Positions 6,583-13,337 of a stretch of DNA of 15,480 nucleotides are shown in pieces; position 1 is the first letter of the stretch, and each line of letters opens with the position of its first letter. A model generated the notes under the pieces. The model did not search any database. It was not told the origin of the DNA and saw only the letters and a program-made list of their open reading frames with translations. The stretch spans positions 1-15,480 of the forward strand of contig CAIZKE010000072.1 in NCBI GenBank assembly GCA_903933475.1. The letters run 5' to 3'. The translations under genes and the position numbers were made by a program. The DNA is from an uncultured Alphaproteobacteria bacterium (lineage in GTDB: Bacteria; Pseudomonadota; Alphaproteobacteria; Caulobacterales; Caulobacteraceae).

Positions 6583-7554
6583 CTAGAGCCGCAGGGTGCA
6601 CGCGCCCCAGGTCAGACCGCCGCCCATCGCCTCGAGAAGGATCAGCTGTCCGGGCCGGACCCGGCCGTCAGCAATGCCCTGCGCCAAAGCCAGGGGAATG
6701 GAAGCCGCCGAGGTATTGGCGTGCTCGGCCACCGTTGAGATCACCTTGGCTTCGTCGATGCCGAGCCGGTGGGCGACCCCGTTCAATATGCGCTGGTTCG
6801 CCTGGTGGGGAATGAACCAGTCAACGTCGGAGACCGCGATCCCGGCGTCTGCGGCTGCGGCGGTGACCGCTTCGGAAATGTTGATTACGGCGTGCTTGAA
6901 GACCTGGTTCCCCTGCATCCGCAGGTGGCCGATCTGGCCGTTGGTCGAGACCCCCCCGTCCACGTAGAGAAGGTCCTGCTTGGTGCCGTCCGCCCGCAGG
7001 GCGAAGCCAAGGAGCCCCCGGTCGGAGGCATCGCCCCTGCCCTCACCGGGCTCAACCACGACGGCGCCAGCACCATCCCCGAACAGGACGCAGGTCCCGC
7101 GGTCGCTCCAGTCCATCAGCCGGGTCATGGTCTCGGCGCCGATCACGAGGGCGCAGCGGGATCGCCCCCGGGCAACGAAGCCATCGGCCGTCGACAGGGC
7201 GTAGACAAAGCCTGAGCAGACGGCCTGGATGTCAAAGGCAATGCCCACCGGACACCCCAGCTTGCGCTGGACGATGGTGGCCACCGCCGGGAAGGTGAGG
7301 TCCGGAGTCGTCGTCGCAACGATGATCAGGTCCACGTCCGAAGGCGACCGACCTGCCGCCTCCAGGGCCCTGCGGGCGGCCTCGACGGCCAGGTCGGAGA
7401 CAGCTTGCTCCGGCGCAGCCCGGTGCCTCTGGCGAATACCCGTGCGCTCCTGAATCCATTCGTCGGAGGTATCGACGAAGCGGGCGAGGTCCGCATTGGT
7501 GAGGACTTCCTCGGGTAGGTAGCCACCCACACCTGTGACCACGCTGCGGATCAC
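6583..7554 (-). CDS. fabH: Beta-ketoacyl-ACP synthase III
   Basis: FabH condenses acetyl-CoA (or another short acyl-CoA) with malonyl-ACP to start fatty-acid synthesis. The product has 323 residues, the usual length. It is a thiolase-fold enzyme with catalytic Cys113 in IQAVCSGFVYAL, His250 in WFIPHQANQRI and Asn280 in AEHANTSAASIP. The N-terminus (SVVTGVGGYLPEEVLTN) and DTSDEWIQERTGIRQR are also characteristic. It starts with GTG at 7554, and that codon overlaps the plsX stop as GTGA, so translation is probably coupled to plsX. PlsX and FabH both draw on the acyl-ACP pool, which gives the coupling a metabolic sense. Confidence 0.97.
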   Translation of the reverse strand: MIRSVVTGVGGYLPEEVLTNADLARFVDTSDEWIQERTGIRQRHRAAPEQAVSDLAVEAARRALEAAGRSPSDVDLIIVATTTPDLTFPAVATIVQRKLGCPVGIAFDIQAVCSGFVYALSTADGFVARGRSRCALVIGAETMTRLMDWSDRGTCVLFGDGAGAVVVEPGEGRGDASDRGLLGFALRADGTKQDLLYVDGGVSTNGQIGHLRMQGNQVFKHAVINISEAVTAAAADAGIAVSDVDWFIPHQANQRILNGVAHRLGIDEAKVISTVAEHANTSAASIPLALAQGIADGRVRPGQLILLEAMGGGLTWGACTLRL

Positions 7555-8594
7555 GCGGGACCGCCTTGCGCCGCCGGGAAGTCAACGCCGAGCCGTGTCA
7601 TGTTTCGCTCGATCTGGCTCATGAGGTCACTGGCCGCCAGGTCCACGGCCAGGCCAACCGAACGGCCAAAGTCCCGGGCATCGGCACCGCCGTGGCACTT
7701 TACCACCAACCCACCGAGGCCCAGCAGGGGTGCAGCGGGGGTCGGCGTAATCCGGTCGCGAAAGCGCCTCAGGGCCGGGCGGGCCAGCAAGGCACCGATC
7801 TTGGCGGGAAGGCTCGAGGTCAGGGCGGCCTTGAGCTCCTCGGTGATGTAGCGCGCCGCCCCCTCCCCGGTCTTCAGGGCGACATTGCCGGTGAAACCAT
7901 CGGTCACGACCACGTCAACCAGGTTGGTGGACAGGTCGTCGCCCTCGACGAAGCCGTGATAGGCGATGTCCAGCCTGCCGCTGCGCAGGATGGCATGCGC
8001 CTGCTGCACCTCGTCATGGCCCTTCATGTCCTCGGAGCCGACGTTCAGCAAGCCGACCCGGGGCCGCTCCACGCCATAGGCCACCCTGTGATAGGCCTCG
8101 CCGAGGATGGCGAACTCCACAAGCCGTTCGGCGTCACAGTCGATGTTCGCCCCGGCGTCCAGGAGAGTCGTTACGCCCCTGAGCCCCGGCCAGGGCACCA
8201 CCAGCGGCGGCCGCTCCATGGGAACGCTCATGCGCAGGATCAGCCGGGCGATGGCCATCAGGCTACCCGTGCTGCCGCAGGAGACGGCGGCGACCGCTTC
8301 CCCGGACTTTACCGCCTCGATGGCGTTCCACATCGAGGCACCCTTGCCCCTCCGGACGGCCGTGGCCGGCTTCTCGTCCGAGGCGATGACCTTGTCTGTG
8401 TGGCGGACCTCGGACCGCCGGGCGAGTTCCGGGGTACGGGCCAGTTCGGGCCGAATGCGGGCCTCGTCCCCATGCAACAGGAACCGCACGGTCGCAGGCA
8501 TGCTCTTCAGAGCGAGGGCCAGACCAGGAACTGTCGCCGAAACCCCGTGATCGCCGCCCATGGCGTCGATGGAAATGACACTCGATTCGGTCAA
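7551..8594 (-). CDS. plsX: Phosphate acyltransferase PlsX
   Basis: PlsX makes acyl phosphate from acyl-ACP, the donor used by PlsY in phosphatidic acid synthesis; it is a peripheral membrane enzyme. The 347-residue product has the N-terminal signature ISIDAMGGDHG (residues 7-17), SCGSTGSLMAIARL around 105-118, LLDAGANIDC near 147-156 and VVTDGFTGNVALKTGEG around 230-246. No ATG or GTG suits the N-terminus, so the start is a TTG at 8594 with a weak GGGG-type ribosome binding site about 12 bases upstream. The gene lies 82 bp after the DUF177 gene, with no rpmF between them, and overlaps fabH by 4 bp. Confidence 0.96.
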   Translation of the reverse strand: MTESSVISIDAMGGDHGVSATVPGLALALKSMPATVRFLLHGDEARIRPELARTPELARRSEVRHTDKVIASDEKPATAVRRGKGASMWNAIEAVKSGEAVAAVSCGSTGSLMAIARLILRMSVPMERPPLVVPWPGLRGVTTLLDAGANIDCDAERLVEFAILGEAYHRVAYGVERPRVGLLNVGSEDMKGHDEVQQAHAILRSGRLDIAYHGFVEGDDLSTNLVDVVVTDGFTGNVALKTGEGAARYITEELKAALTSSLPAKIGALLARPALRRFRDRITPTPAAPLLGLGGLVVKCHGGADARDFGRSVGLAVDLAASDLMSQIERNMTRLGVDFPAAQGGPA

Positions 8595-8628
8595 CAGACT
8601 CAGCCCGCCCCTACCCGCCGCAGGGCGC

Positions 8629-8656
8629 AGGATACAGGCCCAGGATCGGCATGCAA
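8629..8656 (-). promoter_or_regulatory. Possible internal promoter before plsX
   Basis: In the 82-bp gap the minus strand has TTGCAT (8656-8651), 16 bases and TATCCT (8634-8629). This would give plsX a leader of about 28 nt and partial independence from the upstream DUF177 gene. It is a motif match only. Confidence 0.3.
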
Positions 8657-8676
8657 ACCAGGGCCTGCCGCCGGCA

Positions 8677-9195
8677 TCAAGGACGCCTGTCCTTCAACGC
8701 ATCGAGGGCCGCGAAGGGCGAGGTCGTGTCCGGACCCGCAGTCCAGTCGAAAACGGCATCTGACCGGCGGGGGAAGGGATCGATCGCCAGGGCGAGATGC
8801 TCCTCGAGAATGGCATCGACGTCGACGGCGTCCCCTTCGAGGACGTCGGGGGGATCAGGGCTCTCCAGCGAGATCTCGACCTCTCCGTCTCCTGTTTCGG
8901 CAGGTAGGTTGGGACTGCCCTCCGGGACCAGCCGGAGGTCGATGTCGCCGGCTATGGGCTGGGAGAAGGCCTCGAGGCTTAAGCCGCAGACCTGGATGAC
9001 CTCGCCCTGGAAACGTCCCTTGATCTCGCACCCATCCAACCACGGACGAACCTCAAGGTGCGCCACCAGTTTCGGAAGGCCCTCAAGGCCCAGCCGCCCG
9101 GCCAGCCCGGCCCTCGCCGCCTCGTCGGGCACCAGGTGAAGACTGAGGGGCCCGGCCGCCAGGTCGCCCAGCCGGAACTGCATCGAACCCGTCAT
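8677..9195 (-). CDS. DUF177 (YceD-like) protein
   Basis: This 172-residue protein belongs to the DUF177/YceD group. Its role is poorly defined; in many bacteria it sits beside rpmF and plsX and has been linked to 23S rRNA metabolism. Visible features are the RPWLDGCEIKGRFQGEVIQVC stretch (about residues 50-70), an acidic centre (100-130), and the C-terminal EEHLALAIDPFPRR. Only one cysteine is present in the VCGLSLEAF segment, where some relatives carry a Cys pair. ATG 9195 overlaps the stop of the CBP3-like gene as ATGA; an in-frame ATG at 9183 is an alternative. The usual partner rpmF is absent here. Confidence 0.88.
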   Translation of the reverse strand: MTGSMQFRLGDLAAGPLSLHLVPDEAARAGLAGRLGLEGLPKLVAHLEVRPWLDGCEIKGRFQGEVIQVCGLSLEAFSQPIAGDIDLRLVPEGSPNLPAETGDGEVEISLESPDPPDVLEGDAVDVDAILEEHLALAIDPFPRRSDAVFDWTAGPDTTSPFAALDALKDRRP

Positions 9196-9713
9196 TTCGC
9201 ACTCCAGTCGACCTGTCCGTCCAGCAATGCCCGGAGGGGCAGCATGGCGAGGTGGCTCCTTTGCGCATGGACATAGGCGGCCAGTTCAGAAACGGGCGGC
9301 GCCTCCATGCCTTCATAGACGGTCCGCGAGAGGATCGTCTCCAGTCCGTCGGCTTCGTCTGCGCCCTCAAAGGCGGCCTCATAGCTCCGAAGGCGGCCGT
9401 AGAGCGCCTCTCCGAGCTTCCGCATCTTCTTCCCGACCGAGAGGTCGCCTACGCCCATCTCCCGGAGCGCATCGTCGAGTGAGCGTATGTAAGCGTCGAA
9501 GAGGCCCTGGGAGACCTCCCCGGCCTCGGGGCCCTGGCGAACAAGCCGGTCGAGCAACAGGATCACGTGCAGGGTGTACTGCTCGAACCGCCCTTCGACG
9601 GTGTCAGGTGTCCGCAGTTCCGCGTACAGGTCTGGCCGCCGGGCCTGGACAACGCAGGCGGCGTAGAGCCGCTTGCCGGCTTCCTGCTCGGGTCGCTTTT
9701 TGAAAAGTCGCAT
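9192..9713 (-). CDS. Ubiquinol-cytochrome c chaperone (CBP3 family)
   Basis: This is a 173-residue protein related to mitochondrial CBP3/UQCC1, which helps cytochrome b enter the bc1 complex. The diagnostic stretch is residues 68-108, including LFDAYIRSLDDALREMGVGD followed by LSVGKKMRKLGEALYGR. ATG 9713 is chosen because the protein then begins MRLFKKRPE, as in relatives; a frame back to 9755 has no support. It is the first gene of the cluster leading through DUF177 to plsX and fabH, with a 4-bp ATGA overlap to DUF177. The bacterial role is inferred from the eukaryotic family. No bc1 subunit genes are present in the window. Confidence 0.9.
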   Translation of the reverse strand: MRLFKKRPEQEAGKRLYAACVVQARRPDLYAELRTPDTVEGRFEQYTLHVILLLDRLVRQGPEAGEVSQGLFDAYIRSLDDALREMGVGDLSVGKKMRKLGEALYGRLRSYEAAFEGADEADGLETILSRTVYEGMEAPPVSELAAYVHAQRSHLAMLPLRALLDGQVDWSAK

Positions 9714-9722
9714 CTTGGCCTC

Positions 9723-9747
9723 GATTTCGCCCCCGACTGCGCGTAAC
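9723..9747 (-). promoter_or_regulatory. Probable promoter of the CBP3-like gene
   Basis: On the minus strand GTTACGC (9747-9741), 10 bases and GCGAAATC (9730-9723) resemble the Caulobacter TTGACGS/GCTANAWC consensus; the -10 differs at one defined position. The ATG at 9713 lies 9 bases after the -10, so the leader would be only a few bases or absent. Confidence 0.4.
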
Positions 9748-9754
9748 GCCGGCA

Positions 9755-9783
9755 TTGCAGTAAGGGGCGACGGGCGCTAGGTC
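9755..9783 (+). promoter_or_regulatory. Probable bamE promoter
   Basis: TTGCAGT (9755-9761), 14 bases and GCTAGGTC (9776-9783) match the Caulobacter-type consensus well at the -10. The start would be near 9790, just before the AGGAG at 9797-9801. Confidence 0.45.
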
Positions 9784-9812
9784 AAAGCCCGGAGCCAGGA
9801 GACGGGACAGAC

Positions 9813-10298
9813 ATGCTGAAACGCGCCGCCTTCGCCATCGCGCTCGCAGGGTTCGCCCTCACGGGTGCCTGCGCACCGGTCACCACATTTTCCGGCTTCC
9901 AGGCGATCGAATCCAATCCCCGAGATATCAAACCGGGGACCGACAGCAAGGCCACCGTTCGAGGACGCCTGGGCTCCCCCTCCACGGTCTCAGCCTTCGA
10001 CCCCAATGTCTGGATCTATATGAACCAGGTGAAAGAGACCGTGGCCTTCTTCAAGCCCACCGTCACCCGCCGGGACATCACCATCATCGCCTTCGACCAG
10101 GAGACGGAAACGGTGAAGACGGTCGACAACCTCACCCTGGCGGACGGCAAGGTCATCGCCTTCAACGGCCGCGAAACGCCAACCCGCGGCCGCGAACTGA
10201 CTGTCGTCGAACAGTTGATCGGCTCGATCGGAGCCGGTGGCCTGCTCCCCCGCGAGGACGAAGGCGTCCCCGGGTCGCGTCCGGGAGACCGTCGCTAG
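9813..10298 (+). CDS. bamE: BamE-like (SmpA/OmlA) outer-membrane assembly lipoprotein
   Basis: BamE is a lipoprotein of the BAM complex that inserts beta-barrel proteins into the outer membrane. The 161-residue product has a lipoprotein signal peptide with lipobox LTGAC, so Cys20 is the acylated residue. A SmpA/OmlA domain follows: SNPRDIKPGTDSKATVRGRLGSP, then WIYMNQVKETVAFFKPTVTRRDITIIAFD. The two-helix, three-strand pattern with a G-x-L-G-SP turn is typical. The C-terminus (about 130-161) is Gly/Pro/Arg-rich and probably flexible. ATG 9813 has an AGGAG 11 bases upstream. The gene is divergent from the CBP3-like gene and stands alone. No terminator with a T run is seen on its strand. Confidence 0.9.
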   Translation: MLKRAAFAIALAGFALTGACAPVTTFSGFQAIESNPRDIKPGTDSKATVRGRLGSPSTVSAFDPNVWIYMNQVKETVAFFKPTVTRRDITIIAFDQETETVKTVDNLTLADGKVIAFNGRETPTRGRELTVVEQLIGSIGAGGLLPREDEGVPGSRPGDRR

Positions 10299-10390
10299 AT
10301 CCTGGAACTGAAACCCGGGACGACGCTTGGCCAGGCTGGCACCTCGCGCCAGGATACCCAGCTCAACACTCCCAGTCCCCCGCACACATG

Positions 10391-10419
10391 AAAACGCCCC
10401 GGAGAGATCTCCGGGGCGT
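10391..10419 (-). terminator. Rho-independent terminator after hppA
   Basis: The arms ACGCCCCGGAG (10394-10404) and CTCCGGGGCGT (10409-10419) form an 11-bp GC-rich stem with a 4-base loop. On the minus strand it runs into TTTT (10394-10391, overlapping the last stem base), 28 bases after the hppA stop. The plus side has no T run. The stem could still slow polymerase coming from bamE. Confidence 0.85.
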
Positions 10420-10447
10420 CGTCAGTCTTGGGGTTGGCTTGGGGGCT

Positions 10448-12562
10448 TCAGCCCTGTGCGTAGAGGATGGCAAGCAGCAGGAGGGCCACGATGTTGGTGA
10501 TCTTGATCATCGGGTTCACTGCCGGGCCTGCGGTGTCCTTGTAGGGGTCGCCAACGGTGTCGCCGGTGACCGCGGCCTTGTGGGCATCGGAGCCCTTGCC
10601 GCCGTAGTGACCCTCCTCGATCAGCTTCTTGGCGTTGTCCCAGGCACCGCCCCCAGAGGTCATCGAGATGGCCACGAACAGGCCGGTCACGATCACGCCC
10701 ATCAGCATGGCACCCAGGGAGGCAAAGCCATTGGCCTTGCCCGCCGCAGCGGTGATGACGAAGAACAGGACGACGGGCGAGACAACCGGCAGCAGGGACG
10801 GCACGATCATTTCGCGGATGGCGGCGTTCGTCAGGATGCTGACAGCCCGGCCGTATTCCGGCTTGACCTCGCCGGTCATGATGCCCGGGTTTTCGCGGAA
10901 CTGGCGGCGGACTTCCTCGACCACCGACTCCGCAGCCCGGCCGACTGCGGTCATGGACATGCCGCCGAACAGGAAGGGAAGCAGGCCGCCGAACAGGAGG
11001 CCAACCACCACATAGGGGTTGGAGAGGTCGAAGGCCACGACGCCCAGGCCGTCGAAGAAGGACCCCGGCTTGGCCTGCGCCGAGAAGTACTTGAGGTCCT
11101 CGGTGTAGGCCGCAAAGAGCACAAGGGCACCCAGGCCGGCCGAACCAATGGCGTAGCCCTTGGTGACAGCCTTGGTGGTGTTGCCCACGGCGTCGAGGGC
11201 GTCAGTGGTCACGCGGACCTCTGAGGGCAGGCCCGCCATCTCAGCGATGCCGCCGGCGTTGTCGGTGACCGGGCCGAAGGCGTCCAGGGCGACGATGAAG
11301 CCCGCCAGCGAGAGCATGGCGGTCGTGGCGATGGCGATGCCGTAGAGCCCCGCCAGGGGGTAGGTGATCATGATGCCGGCGATGATCACAAGGGCCGGCG
11401 CCGCGGTGGACTCAAGGCTCATGGCGAGGCCCTGGATCACGTTGGTGCCGTGGCCAGAAACGGATGCCCTGGCAACCGACTTCACGGGCCTGTAGCCCGT
11501 TCCCGTGTAGTACTCGGTGATCACCACGATGAGCGCCGTCACCGCGAGGCCAACCAGGCTGCAGAGGAACAGCGACTGGGCGGTGATGGTCAGGCCCGCA
11601 CTGGTGGTGACCGGAACCGGGACCAGGGTGTTCACGACCCACCAGATGGCGCCGATCGACAGCACGCCAGTGATGATCAGGCCCTGGTAAAGGGCACCCA
11701 TGATGTTCTGCGAGCGGCCAAGCCGGACGCCGAAGGTGCCGATGATTGAGGTCACGATACAGACTGCGCAGATGACCAGCGGCAGCAGCATCATGTTCAA
11801 AGCGTTGGCGCCGAAGAAGATGGACGCCAGCACCATGGTGGCCACGGTGGTCACGGCGTAGGTCTCGAAGAGGTCAGCGGCCATGCCGGCGCAGTCGCCA
11901 ACATTGTCGCCCACGTTGTCAGCGATGGTCGCTGCGTTACGCGGGTCATCCTCGGGAATGTTCATTTCGCCCTTACCGACCAGGTCGCCGCCCACGTCGG
12001 CACCCTTGGTGAAGATACCGCCGCCGAGACGGGCAAAGATCGAGATCAGCGAGGCTCCAAACCCGAGGGAGACCAGGGCGTCGATGACATGACGGTCATT
12101 GTACGCCAGGCCCATCGGCCCGGTCAGGATGTAGAAGTATCCCGCCACACCGATCAGGGCGAAGCCTGCGACCAGCATTCCAGTGATCGCGCCCGAGCGG
12201 AAGGCCATGGACAGACCCTGTGCCAGACCCTCCGAGGCCGCCTGGGCAGTCCGGACGTTGGCCCGGACCGAGACCAGCATGCCCACGAAGCCGGCGAGGC
12301 CCGACAGGACGGCGCCGATCAGGAAGCCGAGGGCAGCCTTGGCCCCGAGCAGGGGAAAGAGCGCGACGAAGATGACGGCACCGACAATGGCAATCGCCGT
12401 ATACTGCCGGTTGAGATAGGCCTGAGCGCCCTCCTGGATCGCCGCAGCGATTTCCTGCATGCGCGCGTTGCCGGGAGAGGCCCGCATGAGCGAGGCCGTC
12501 TGGGCGGCACCGTAAAGCACCGCGAGAATGCCGGCCAAGATCGCCAGCACAAGATAATTCAT
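10448..12562 (-). CDS. hppA: Proton-translocating membrane pyrophosphatase, K+-independent type
   Basis: This enzyme pumps H+ across the membrane using pyrophosphate hydrolysis, saving energy from biosynthetic PPi. It has 704 residues and about 16 hydrophobic segments. The catalytic loop has KGADVGGDLVGKGE (186-199) and the DDPRNAATIADNVGDNVGDC region (205-224), with the Asp residues that bind Mg-PPi. The potassium-type determinant reads GNTTKAVTKG (460-469). Lys464 and Thr467 mark the K+-independent subfamily; K+-dependent enzymes have Ala at the Lys position. The start is ATG 12562 with AAGGGG about 10 bases upstream, and that site lies within two overlapping hairpins. It is monocistronic, with its own terminator and a 229-bp upstream spacer. 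Confidence 0.98.
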   Translation of the reverse strand: MNYLVLAILAGILAVLYGAAQTASLMRASPGNARMQEIAAAIQEGAQAYLNRQYTAIAIVGAVIFVALFPLLGAKAALGFLIGAVLSGLAGFVGMLVSVRANVRTAQAASEGLAQGLSMAFRSGAITGMLVAGFALIGVAGYFYILTGPMGLAYNDRHVIDALVSLGFGASLISIFARLGGGIFTKGADVGGDLVGKGEMNIPEDDPRNAATIADNVGDNVGDCAGMAADLFETYAVTTVATMVLASIFFGANALNMMLLPLVICAVCIVTSIIGTFGVRLGRSQNIMGALYQGLIITGVLSIGAIWWVVNTLVPVPVTTSAGLTITAQSLFLCSLVGLAVTALIVVITEYYTGTGYRPVKSVARASVSGHGTNVIQGLAMSLESTAAPALVIIAGIMITYPLAGLYGIAIATTAMLSLAGFIVALDAFGPVTDNAGGIAEMAGLPSEVRVTTDALDAVGNTTKAVTKGYAIGSAGLGALVLFAAYTEDLKYFSAQAKPGSFFDGLGVVAFDLSNPYVVVGLLFGGLLPFLFGGMSMTAVGRAAESVVEEVRRQFRENPGIMTGEVKPEYGRAVSILTNAAIREMIVPSLLPVVSPVVLFFVITAAAGKANGFASLGAMLMGVIVTGLFVAISMTSGGGAWDNAKKLIEEGHYGGKGSDAHKAAVTGDTVGDPYKDTAGPAVNPMIKITNIVALLLLAILYAQG

Positions 12563-12791
12563 GATTGAAGCGCCCCTTCAGTGACTGAACGAGGGCGATT
12601 GGACTGGACGAAATCCATGTCCGAGGACCCCCCCAGGTGATTTTTCGACACGACGAAACGCCCGAGTCTGCGACCGCCGAAAGTCGCGGGAAACTGCCAA
12701 ACCTCGGCCCGCCATGCAACGACTGTTCACCAGCACTGCGTCCCTACGGGGGAACCCATTGTTATTCCACGTCCTTTGACCCGATTCAGAG
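12563..12791. other. Intergenic spacer upstream of hppA
   Basis: The 229 bp between the exported-protein gene and hppA hold no convincing ORF. They contain two GANTC sites (GAGTC at 12664-12668, GATTC at 12783-12787), which would be CcrM methylation sites in Caulobacterales, although two is not clearly above chance. A small inverted repeat, GCGAC-N8-GTCGC, lies at 12670-12687. I could not pick a confident -35/-10 pair. The hppA promoter is presumably here. Confidence 0.6.
12566..12589 (-). promoter_or_regulatory. Overlapping alternative hairpins over the hppA ribosome binding site
   Basis: In the minus-strand leader, CTGAAG (12581-12576) can pair upstream with the TTCAG at 12589-12585, giving a 5-bp stem with a 3-base loop. 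It can instead pair downstream, as TGAAG-GGGCG-CTTCA (12580-12566), a 5-bp stem with a 5-base loop. The two folds exclude each other, and the second encloses the AAGGGG ribosome binding site 3 bases before the ATG. The first also makes a perfect 13-bp DNA palindrome (12577-12589). Confidence 0.35.
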
Positions 12792-13337
12792 TTAGGGTCG
12801 GATGGGCTGGCGGGACTGGGTGCCTGAAGTGGGTGCAGAATAAAGCCGCTTTTGGGGCTTCTGGTCCCTGATTTCCACCGACCGGACCCGGGTGGCGCCA
12901 TAGACGGCGCGGGCCGCACTGAGGGTTTGAGCCTCCAGATTCTGCGGGTCCAGCGCCATGACGTCCGCCCCTGAGTTCAGAGGTGCCCGGTAGGCCGCCC
13001 TGAGCATCCGCTCCCGGACGAAGGGTTCCCCCGCCTCGATGTCAGGCCGGTCTATGCCCGGATTGAGGTTTATGCGCAGGCGCACGAAGACGTAGTTCAC
13101 CACCCGTCCGTCCTTCAGGACTGGAAGCCCTAAGCCCGAGATGTCCAGGCGGAGGTTGGCTTCAGTGGGACCTTTGGCTGGCTCTTCTTCCTTGGCCTGG
13201 GCCATTGCGGGCGCAAGGGCGTGAAGGCCCAGACCGAGGGTCAGGACCATCAGGACCGCCATGAACCGGCCGATGCCCTTCTGGGCAGCCGGACATGCGG
13301 TCAGGGCCCGGGGCCGCCGCGCCTGAAATTCAGTCAT
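12792..13337 (-). CDS. Exported protein of unknown function, FliL-like in pattern
   Basis: I do not recognise a named family. From ATG 13337 the protein has 181 residues. A hydrophobic stretch at about 25-45 ends in AMAQA-KEEE, a plausible signal peptidase site near residue 48, so it is likely periplasmic or membrane-anchored. The mature part has LPVLKDGRVVNYVFVRLRINLNPG (72-94), an extended-strand pattern reminiscent of FliL-like membrane proteins, and then two likely helices (106-120, 132-147). Its C-terminus is basic and Ser/Pro/Gln-rich. A good ribosome binding site, GGAGG, lies 8 bases before the start. The start overlaps the thiL stop by 8 bp, so it is the last gene of the ribE-ribH-nusB-thiL string. 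No flagellar gene is nearby, so the FliL resemblance says little about function. Confidence 0.8.
   Translation of the reverse strand: MTEFQARRPRALTACPAAQKGIGRFMAVLMVLTLGLGLHALAPAMAQAKEEEPAKGPTEANLRLDISGLGLPVLKDGRVVNYVFVRLRINLNPGIDRPDIEAGEPFVRERMLRAAYRAPLNSGADVMALDPQNLEAQTLSAARAVYGATRVRSVEIRDQKPQKRLYSAPTSGTQSRQPIRP

Noticed and set aside
7566..8999. 477-codon open frame on the plus strand
   Set aside because: It is antisense to plsX and DUF177, which are clear genes. Its translation is low-complexity Arg/Pro/Gly/His-rich with no domain, as expected for a mirror frame in GC-rich coding DNA.
10320..10360. Candidate terminator for bamE (TGGC...GCCA repeats)
   Set aside because: The stems are only about 4 bp and no T run follows.
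10388..11224. 278-codon plus-strand frame, His/Gly/Asp-rich
   Set aside because: It is the mirror of the hppA 3' half, and its first codons lie inside the hppA terminator hairpin.
12664..12787. Pair of GANTC (CcrM) sites upstream of hppA as evidence of cell-cycle control
   Set aside because: At this base composition roughly one such site is expected in 229 bp, so two are not notable without conservation data.
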